The position numbers and the translations under genes are program-made. DNA of 11,795 nucleotides from an uncultured Alphaproteobacteria bacterium. GTDB taxonomy: Bacteria > Pseudomonadota > Alphaproteobacteria > HIMB59 > GCA-002718135. Below, one piece after another: positions 6,991 to 11,795 of this stretch. How positions within the stretch are numbered: position 1 is the stretch's first letter; each line of letters starts with the position of its first letter. The DNA is taken from NCBI GenBank assembly GCA_902619055.1, contig CACNCW010000027.1, forward strand, positions 1-11,795, written 5' to 3'. The notes below the pieces were generated by a model. That model saw nothing but the letters and a program-made list of their open reading frames with translations, was not told the DNA's origin and made no database searches.

Positions 6991-8121
6991 ATGAAACAAA
7001 CGAATTTTTTTCTACATATTTTTAAGATTATTTTGTTTTCAGGAATTCTTGTTGCAACTGCATCTGCTAGAGCAGAGCTAAAAGTTGTTACCACAATTAA
7101 ACCACTACATTCATTGATTTCAAATGTTATGGATGGAGTAGGTGAACCTGGACTTATAATTGATGGAAGTATATCACCACATAGTTTTACAATGAAACCC
7201 TCTCATGCGAAAATGCTTGAGGAAGCAGATGTCATTTTTTGGATTGGAGAGAGTATTGAAACATCAATGGAAGAACCTCTAGACTCAATTACAAAAGATG
7301 CAGAAGTAATTGAATTTATGGAACTTGATTCAATTGCTAAATTAAAATTTAGAGAAGAATCAATTTTTGGTGACCATGACGATCACGACGATCACGATGA
7401 CCATGACGATCACGATGATCACGACGATCACGATGACCACGACGATCACGACGATCATGATGACCACGACGATCACGATGACCATGACGATCACGACGAT
7501 CACGATGACCATGACGATCACGATGACCACGACGATCACGACGATCAAGATGACCATGACGATCACGATGATCATGACGATCACGATGATCATGCTGGGC
7601 ACGAAGGTCATAACCATGGAGAGTTTGATGCTCACATATGGTTAGATCCAAGTAATGCCAAAGAAATGGTTCATGAAATAGCTCATGAGTTAGGTGATTT
7701 AGATCCTGCCAATAAAGAGAAATATGAAGCAAATGCCGAAGCAACAATTAAAGCTTTAGATCAGCTTATTAGTGATGTTGGTACAGATATTAATTCTGAT
7801 GCAAAATTTGTTGTCTTCCATGACGCCTACCAATATTTTGAAGAAAGATTTGGTGTAAGAGCTGCAGGAGCTTTAACATTGAATACTGATGTTTTACCGG
7901 GTGCAAAGCAAATAGCTGATATTCAGGATGTTATTAAGGATAAGGGAATTAAATGTATTTTCTCTGAACCTCAATTTAATCCAAAGATTATTACAACAAT
8001 AGCTGAGGATATGAATATCAAAACAGGTGTCTTTGATCCTCTGGGTGCAAACATCGACCCTGGAAAGTCACTTTACTTTAAGTTGATATCAAATCTCGGT
8101 AACGAACTTAAAGGCTGTTAG
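6991..8121 (+). CDS. znuA: Periplasmic zinc-binding protein ZnuA with giant His/Asp loop
   Basis: 376-residue cluster A-I solute-binding protein that captures periplasmic zinc for ZnuBC. A Sec signal peptide spans about residues 1-28 (hydrophobic core, cleavage after ARA). Expected metal ligands are visible: H64 (SPHSF), H215 (FDAHIW), H277 (VFHDAY) and D349 (FDPLG). C322 (KCIFSEPQF) and the C-terminal C376 match the disulfide known from E. coli ZnuA. Between them lies an Asp/His array (128-201) of 25 triplet units, then H204, H207 and H209. A normal ZnuA is about 310 residues with a far shorter loop, so the array accounts for the excess. AGGA lies 8-10 nt upstream of the ATG. Likely Zur-repressed. 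Confidence 0.96.
   Translation: MKQTNFFLHIFKIILFSGILVATASARAELKVVTTIKPLHSLISNVMDGVGEPGLIIDGSISPHSFTMKPSHAKMLEEADVIFWIGESIETSMEEPLDSITKDAEVIEFMELDSIAKLKFREESIFGDHDDHDDHDDHDDHDDHDDHDDHDDHDDHDDHDDHDDHDDHDDHDDHDDHDDHDDHDDQDDHDDHDDHDDHDDHAGHEGHNHGEFDAHIWLDPSNAKEMVHEIAHELGDLDPANKEKYEANAEATIKALDQLISDVGTDINSDAKFVVFHDAYQYFEERFGVRAAGALTLNTDVLPGAKQIADIQDVIKDKGIKCIFSEPQFNPKIITTIAEDMNIKTGVFDPLGANIDPGKSLYFKLISNLGNELKGC
7372..7593 (+). repeat. 9-bp coding tandem repeat (GAY CAY GAY), 25 units
   Basis: In-frame minisatellite inside znuA encoding repeated Asp-His-Asp. There are 24 complete 9-bp units plus a final GATCAT. Third positions vary (GAC/GAT, CAC/CAT) without changing the protein; only unit 20 (CAA at 7546-7548) changes His to Gln. 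Units 1-5 (7372-7416) and 13-17 (7480-7524) are identical over 45 bp. Units 7-12 (7426-7479) match units 17-22 (7516-7569) with two mismatches. This implies expansion by duplication of multi-unit blocks. Confidence 0.95.
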
Positions 8122-8137
8122 TTTTTAATATTTAAAA

Positions 8138-8166
8138 AAATTCCACCTTGTATTAAGGTGGAATTT
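8138..8166 (+). terminator. Hairpin after znuA, probable terminator or attenuator
   Basis: A perfect 12-bp stem, AAATTCCACCTT (8138-8149) with AAGGTGGAATTT (8155-8166), closes a 5-nt loop, preceded by an A-tract. The U-run after the GC-rich core is short (TTTATA), so termination may be partial. It lies 17 nt after the znuA stop and 27 nt before the COG0523 GTPase gene, where it could separate the two or let some read-through continue. Confidence 0.7.
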
Positions 8167-8193
8167 ATAAACTAATTAAAAAGGAAATTAAAA

Positions 8194-9165
8194 ATGGAAA
8201 ATACTTCTCAGGTTCCAGTAACTGTTTTAACAGGCTTTCTTGGAGCTGGAAAAACAACACTTTTAAATCGTATTTTAACTGAGCAACACGGAAGAAAATA
8301 TGCCGTAATTGTAAATGAATTTGGAGAGCAGGGAATTGATAATGACCTTGTTGTTGATGCTGATGAAGAAGTATTTGAAATGAACAACGGGTGCATTTGT
8401 TGCACTGTTAGAGGTGATTTAATTAGAATTCTTAGTGGTTTAATGAAACGTGCTGACAAACTAGATGCAATTATAGTTGAAACAACTGGTTTAGCTGATC
8501 CAGCCCCAGTTGCTCAGACATTTTTTGTTGATCAAGACGTTGCTGATAGAACAAAATTAGATGCAATTGTTACAGTTGCTGATGCTGTTCATCTAAGTTC
8601 TCAACTAGTAGATCATCATGAAGCAGAAGAGCAAATTGCTTTTGCTGATGTAATTTTGTTAAATAAAGTTGAACTTGTTGAAGATAATGACATTGTGAAA
8701 GTTAATGATCGTATTAGAAAAATAAATCCTTTTGCAAAGATTATTAAAACAACACGTTGTGATGCACCTCTTGATGAAATCGTAGGCTTAAATGCATTTA
8801 GTCTAGATAGAGTATTAGATATTGAACCTGACTTTCTTGAATCAGATCATGATCATGAACATGATGATGATGTTACTAGTCTATCCTTTGTATCTGATAC
8901 ACCATTAGATATGGATAAGTTTCAAGATTGGTTTGGAAATTTACTTAGGACTAAGGGCCAGGATATTCTTCGATCAAAAGGTATTTTGAACTTTAAAGGT
9001 GAAGAAGAGCGATATGTATTTCAAGGAGTGCATATGCTTATGGATGCTTCACCAATGGGACCTTGGCCTAAAGGAAAAGATAGAAGTTCTCGAGTAGTAT
9101 TTATTGGTCGTGATCTTGATAATATGAATCTTAAGGAAGGCTTTGAAAATTGTAAATCAGCATGA
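8194..9165 (+). CDS. COG0523 (CobW/P47K/YjiA-like) GTPase, putative zinc metallochaperone
   Basis: 323-residue cytoplasmic G3E-family GTPase. The N-terminal G domain has Walker [10 protein letters not shown] (14-22), the metal-binding CxCC motif in [13 protein letters not shown] (C67, C69, C70), Walker B region [12 protein letters not shown] (95-106) and base-recognition NKVE (157-160). A His/Asp linker [10 protein letters not shown] (217-226) precedes the CobW_C domain (about 228-320). Relatives near zur/znu genes are implicated in GTP-driven zinc delivery during zinc limitation; the znuABC-zur setting argues for that role and against cobalamin synthesis, as no cob genes are nearby. AAGGAA supplies the ribosome site. 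The stop overlaps the WD40 gene by 4 nt. The actual client protein is unknown. Confidence 0.9.
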   Translation: MENTSQVPVTVLTGFLGAGKTTLLNRILTEQHGRKYAVIVNEFGEQGIDNDLVVDADEEVFEMNNGCICCTVRGDLIRILSGLMKRADKLDAIIVETTGLADPAPVAQTFFVDQDVADRTKLDAIVTVADAVHLSSQLVDHHEAEEQIAFADVILLNKVELVEDNDIVKVNDRIRKINPFAKIIKTTRCDAPLDEIVGLNAFSLDRVLDIEPDFLESDHDHEHDDDVTSLSFVSDTPLDMDKFQDWFGNLLRTKGQDILRSKGILNFKGEEERYVFQGVHMLMDASPMGPWPKGKDRSSRVVFIGRDLDNMNLKEGFENCKSA

Positions 9166-10199
9166 ACGCTGATTTAGAAAAACTTCAGGAAACAAATAAA
9201 ACTGAACTTGAAAGAAGAGGTTCAATTTTTAATATTGGAGCTCCAGCTACAGAAGCGGTTACAACTCGTGATCAAATAGCGGTAGGATTTGGAGACGGCA
9301 CTGTAAGATTTTTTCAATCTGGATCTGATCCTAAAACTGTTAAAGCACATAAGGGTGTAGTGTTGAGTATGACAAATTATGAAGATCATGTGTTAACGGG
9401 AGGAGACGATGGACGTTTTCTAAAAATATCATCTGATGGAAATATTGATGAAATTTTTAATTTTGGTTCAAAGTGGGTTGACTGTGTAGCTTCCCACAAA
9501 GATACTAAAGTTTGTTCATCAGGAAAGACTGTTTATATTTGGACAAAAAACAAAGATAAACCACAAACTTTAGAGCATCAAAGTACTGTTGCTGGATTAG
9601 CATTTGATAATAAAGGTAAGCGTCTTGCGGTCTCAAGATACGGTGGAGTAACAGTGTGGAAACTTAATAATAATAAATGGACAGCCTCAAATTATACCTG
9701 GAAAGGATCGCATGGAACTGTAACGTTTAGCCCAGATACAAAATATATTGTAACTGCAATGCAAGAAAATCAAATTCATGGTTGGCGCATAAACGACAAA
9801 GCGGATTTAGCAATGAGAGGTTATCCATCAAAAATTAAAAGTTTTACTTGGGTTGGTGATACACCGTATTTGGTAACATCTGGATCCAGTGATGCAGTTT
9901 GCTGGCCATTTGATGGTAAAGAAGGACCAATGGGGAGAAAGCCAATTGTTGTTGCAAACGGTGGTAAAGAACTTGCAACATTTGTTAAAGCACTTAATGG
10001 AGAAAAAGCTGTTTTCACCGGTTTTACAGATGGGTCAGTTTTATTAGCAGAAATTGATGAAAGTAAAAAACCAATTATGATTAGAAGTTCAACAGGTTCA
10101 GAAGTTTCAACAATAGCTATATCTAGTGATAACTCACAAATATTAATTGGCGATATGAAAGGTTCTATTCTTTTATCATCCTTATGGGCAGACAATTAA
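9162..10199 (+). CDS. WD40-repeat beta-propeller protein coupled to the COG0523 GTPase
   Basis: 345-residue protein with roughly seven to eight WD40-like blades, for example [19 protein letters not shown] (63-81), [32 protein letters not shown] and [17 protein letters not shown]. Each is followed by a short strand ending in aromatic-hydrophobic residues (VTVWKL, YIWTK, IHGWRI). No signal peptide is seen, so it should act in the cytoplasm as a binding scaffold. Its ATG lies in the stop of the GTPase gene (ATGA), a strong sign of co-production. Catalytic residues are not recognisable; a role as client-binding partner of the GTPase is inference from coupling alone. Confidence 0.85.
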   Translation: MNADLEKLQETNKTELERRGSIFNIGAPATEAVTTRDQIAVGFGDGTVRFFQSGSDPKTVKAHKGVVLSMTNYEDHVLTGGDDGRFLKISSDGNIDEIFNFGSKWVDCVASHKDTKVCSSGKTVYIWTKNKDKPQTLEHQSTVAGLAFDNKGKRLAVSRYGGVTVWKLNNNKWTASNYTWKGSHGTVTFSPDTKYIVTAMQENQIHGWRINDKADLAMRGYPSKIKSFTWVGDTPYLVTSGSSDAVCWPFDGKEGPMGRKPIVVANGGKELATFVKALNGEKAVFTGFTDGSVLLAEIDESKKPIMIRSSTGSEVSTIAISSDNSQILIGDMKGSILLSSLWADN

Positions 10200-10209
10200 G
10201 AGAGAAAAT

Positions 10210-10464
10210 ATGTTTAATCGTAAAACTCAAAATGTTGAAAAAATAAGAAATCTTAAACATTTAATTTCCAAGAAATATAAATTACCAGAAAATACTATAA
10301 TAAGTATTGCTGAGCTCAGTTGTCATGAACCTGATTGTCCACCAATTGAAACTGTAATTACTGCAAGAAATGAAGACGGATCAATGAAAAATTGGCGAGT
10401 CGCAAAATCAATAGAAGAAATAGAGGAGTCAGATATTAATAATCTAACAAATCACACTCATTAA
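10210..10464 (+). CDS. Small conserved-looking protein with CHEPDCPPIET motif
   Basis: 84-residue protein of unknown function. Most striking is AELSCHEPDCPPIETVIT (35-52): two cysteines four residues apart (C38, C43) followed by Pro-Pro, with His39 between them, which could bind a metal or form a disulfide. The N-terminus is basic and probably helical, the C-terminus is acidic (EEIEESD) and ends NHTH. It has no signal peptide or membrane segment. It starts 10 nt after the WD40 stop with an AGAGAG ribosome site, so it is the third gene of the GTPase-WD40 unit. I have a weak memory of similar short proteins with this Cys-Pro motif but no function I can name. Confidence 0.8.
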   Translation: MFNRKTQNVEKIRNLKHLISKKYKLPENTIISIAELSCHEPDCPPIETVITARNEDGSMKNWRVAKSIEEIEESDINNLTNHTH

Positions 10465-10469
10465 GTTAT

Positions 10470-10487
10470 TAAATTAAAAATAATTTA
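10470..10487. terminator. Weak AT-only hairpin between convergent genes
   Basis: TAAATTA, AAAA, TAATTTA form a 7-bp all-AT stem with a 4-nt loop between the stop of the 84-residue gene and the stop of the Cys-rich ORF. It could act as a weak terminator in both directions, but in AT-rich DNA such stems are common by chance. Confidence 0.25.
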
Positions 10488-10571
10488 TTAACAGCAATCT
10501 CCACCTTCACAAGTACAGCAACAGCTACAACTGCAACCACACTTTGGTGGGTTTGGATTTTGATTTTTCAT
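10488..10571 (-). CDS. 27-residue cysteine-rich mini-protein, metallothionein-like
   Basis: A very short minus-strand ORF. The protein begins MKNQNPNPPK and continues CGCSCSCCCTCEGGDCC before TAA: 9 cysteines in 27 residues, in C-x-C and CCC patterns. There are no hydrophobic core residues and no signal peptide, so it is probably cytoplasmic. This composition is typical of metallothioneins, and fungal copper metallothioneins are known at about 25 residues with 7 cysteines. A TAGGT ribosome site (10578-10582) lies 6 nt before the ATG. It sits behind the zinc-handling genes and diverges from pirin across 43 bp. Zinc or copper buffering is inferred. The opposite-strand reading has no start codon, which favours this strand. 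Expression is unproven. Confidence 0.68.
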   Translation of the reverse strand: MKNQNPNPPKCGCSCSCCCTCEGGDCC

Positions 10572-10577
10572 TATGAT

Positions 10578-10582
10578 ACCTA
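10578..10582 (-). promoter_or_regulatory. Ribosome binding site of the Cys-rich mini-ORF
   Basis: Minus-strand TAGGT placed 6 nt upstream of the ATG at 10571. It matters because it supports translation of an ORF otherwise too short to trust, in a spacer where purine-rich GG-containing sequence is rare. Confidence 0.5.
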
Positions 10583-10614
10583 TATCTATATCTGAATAAT
10601 ATTTAAACAAATTT

Positions 10615-11472
10615 ATGAGAAAAATAATAGAAATTAAAGAGTGTATGAAGACTTTTGAGGGTGACGGGATACCTGTAACGAGAGCTTTCCCTGTCCCCGG
10701 AATGAGAGAAAATGATCCATTTCTTCTTTTTGATCATTTCGGCCCAATTAATTATGAGCCAGGAGGTGCAACTGGTGTACCAGCACATCCTCATTGTGGA
10801 TTTGAGGCAATTACTTATATGCTTGGTGGTGAAGTAGAGCATAGAGATTCATTTGGAGGACAAGCAGAAATTGAAACTGGTGATGTACAATGGATGACAA
10901 CTGGTTCAGGTTTAATTCACTCTGAATTAGTAACAGAAAAATTCAAGAAGAGTGGCGGTATCATGCAAGGTTTACAAATCTGGGTTAACCTTCCACAAAA
11001 AAATAAAAAAGTTAAACCTTGGTACCAACATATTAAAAGAAATACTATTCCAACAGTATCTGAAAATGCAAATATAGAAATTAAAGTTCTTGTGGGTGAA
11101 ATAAATGGAACCAAATCCAAAGTTCAAACATATTCACCTGTATCAATATTTGATATTCAATTTTCAAAACCAGATATGACAAAGTTTAATGTTGATAAAG
11201 AACAAAATCTTATGATCTATATTATCGATGGTCAATTACAATTTAACGAGGAAGATAAAATCGCTAATAAAGGTGATATGATTTACTTTGATCAGTCAAG
11301 TGATGAGATTCAACTTACATCGATATCAGAAAAGGGATCCTACCTAGTTTTAGCAGGTAAGCCGCTTAAAGAACCTGTAGCACGTTATGGTCCTTTTGTG
11401 GCGAATTCTGAAGGAGAAATCAAGCAAGCAATGATGGACTATCAAGAAGGAAAGATGGGAAGCTTAGCTTAA
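10615..11472 (+). CDS. Pirin-family bicupin protein
   Basis: 285-residue pirin of the cupin superfamily. The N-terminal cupin shows GDGIPVTRAFPVPG (17-30) and the metal-site motif PAHPHCGFEAITYMLGGEVEHRDS (56-79). Ligands by analogy with human pirin are H58, H60, H102 and E104 (GLIHSEL). The C-terminal half carries a second, degenerate cupin (about 150-270). Pirins bind iron or other divalent metals, and some oxidise quercetin; others influence transcription or metabolism, so the substrate here is unknown. The ATG at 10615 fits the family N-terminus, although no ribosome site is visible; a later Met at 10645 has a weak one. Adjacent to the Cys-rich ORF and convergent with the methyltransferase gene. 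Confidence 0.93.
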   Translation: MRKIIEIKECMKTFEGDGIPVTRAFPVPGMRENDPFLLFDHFGPINYEPGGATGVPAHPHCGFEAITYMLGGEVEHRDSFGGQAEIETGDVQWMTTGSGLIHSELVTEKFKKSGGIMQGLQIWVNLPQKNKKVKPWYQHIKRNTIPTVSENANIEIKVLVGEINGTKSKVQTYSPVSIFDIQFSKPDMTKFNVDKEQNLMIYIIDGQLQFNEEDKIANKGDMIYFDQSSDEIQLTSISEKGSYLVLAGKPLKEPVARYGPFVANSEGEIKQAMMDYQEGKMGSLA

Positions 11473-11795
11473 GTTAATTGACGTAACATTTCACCAGCTA
11501 CAATAGCAACTGAACTACTAAGATTAATCGATCTAGGCCCCTTTATCATTGGTATTGTTAATCTTTCATCGACAGAGCTATGGACAAAATCAGGCGCTCC
11601 TGCACTTTCTCTACCAAATAAAATAATATCATTTGATTGAAATTTATAATCGAAATAACTTTTTTTACTTTTTGTTGTTAGAAGAACGAGTCGATATGAA
11701 TTATCTTTTGACCACTCATAAAATTTTTCCCAACTTAAATGTTTTTTTAATTCTAGATAATCATAGTAATCCATTGATGCTCTTTTTAATCTCTT
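11469..11795 (-). CDS. trmL: TrmL-like tRNA (cytidine/uridine-2'-O-)-methyltransferase, C-terminal part (runs off right edge)
   Basis: Open at the right edge; 108 codons plus stop are present. The reading frame continues upstream of the first Met (as KRLKRAS before MDYYDYLEL), so the true start lies outside the window. SPOUT/SpoU knotted-fold motifs are clear: GRESAGAP (about residues 61-68 of the fragment) and IPMIKGPRSINLSSSVAIVAGE (about 81-102), the SAM-binding knot. KRASMDYYDY is the typical TrmL segment. TrmL 2'-O-methylates the wobble base of certain leucine tRNAs. The TAA overlaps the pirin stop by 4 nt (convergent). Confidence 0.9.
   Translation of the reverse strand, partial: KRLKRASMDYYDYLELKKHLSWEKFYEWSKDNSYRLVLLTTKSKKSYFDYKFQSNDIILFGRESAGAPDFVHSSVDERLTIPMIKGPRSINLSSSVAIVAGEMLRQLT

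Noticed and set aside
7381..7592. Dense GATC sites in the repeat as a methylation or replication signal
   Set aside because: They arise from adjacent Asp (GAT) and His (CAC/CAT) codons; no independent evidence of a DNA-level role.
7372..7593. CRISPR array or regulatory repeat cluster
   Set aside because: Units are contiguous 9-bp codon triplets without spacers and keep the reading frame, so it is a protein-coding tandem repeat.
7349..7747. Long minus-strand and alternative-frame ORFs rich in His-Arg-Asp, Val-Ile or Met-Thr across the znuA repeat
   Set aside because: They are forced by the 9-bp repeat, which leaves all frames open. The znuA frame continues intact family motifs on both sides.
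9821..10195. Minus-strand 124-residue ORF opposite the WD40 gene
   Set aside because: Antisense shadow; the plus strand shows propeller repeats and operon coupling.
10492..10563. Plus-strand Gln-rich reading frame opposite the Cys-rich ORF
   Set aside because: A TAA lies directly before it (10489-10491) and it has no start codon; the minus strand has ATG, ribosome site and stop.

Overview
The window is a compact, AT-rich bacterial chromosome segment. The gene set and order (rpmH-rnpA-yidD-yidC-engB, a COG0523 GTPase followed by a WD40 protein, very short or overlapping gene junctions) suggest a streamlined, probably marine alphaproteobacterium of the SAR11 / AEGEAN-169 (HIMB59) type. That placement is inferred from gene content, AT-richness and compaction; no marker-gene phylogeny was done.

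Left part (1-2610, minus strand): the ribosome and membrane-biogenesis operon rpmH, rnpA, yidD, yidC, engB. Every junction from rnpA onward overlaps. It diverges across about 60 bp from panC (pantothenate synthesis), which converges on an FMN-binding pyridoxamine-oxidase-like gene. Next comes a short CCA-adding/poly(A) polymerase-type nucleotidyltransferase.

Middle part (4942-8121): a complete zinc uptake locus. On the minus strand lies znuC-znuB-zur (ATPase, permease, zinc-sensing repressor). On the plus strand lies znuA (periplasmic zinc-binding protein). The two arms diverge from a 77-bp gap holding a clear Zur-type operator at 6935-6954. ZnuA carries an extreme His/Asp array: 25 consecutive three-residue units, 24 with His and one with Gln.

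Right part (8194-10464, plus strand): after a strong hairpin come a COG0523 (CobW-like) GTPase with a His-rich linker, a WD40-repeat protein coupled to it by an ATGA overlap, and an 84-residue protein with a Cys-x4-Cys-Pro-Pro motif. I read these as a zinc-allocation module working with ZnuABC. On the opposite strand behind them is a 27-codon ORF (10488-10571) encoding a protein with 9 cysteines, which looks like a miniature metallothionein and is easily missed by gene callers. It shares a 43-bp divergent spacer with a pirin (metal-binding cupin). The pirin gene converges on a TrmL-type tRNA methyltransferase that runs off the right edge.

The most interesting content is the zinc neighbourhood as a whole: uptake, sensor, operator, putative metallochaperone GTPase, uncharacterised WD40 and small-Cys partners, and a hidden Cys-rich mini-protein next to a metal-dependent pirin. 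No stretch over 300 bases lacks a gene.
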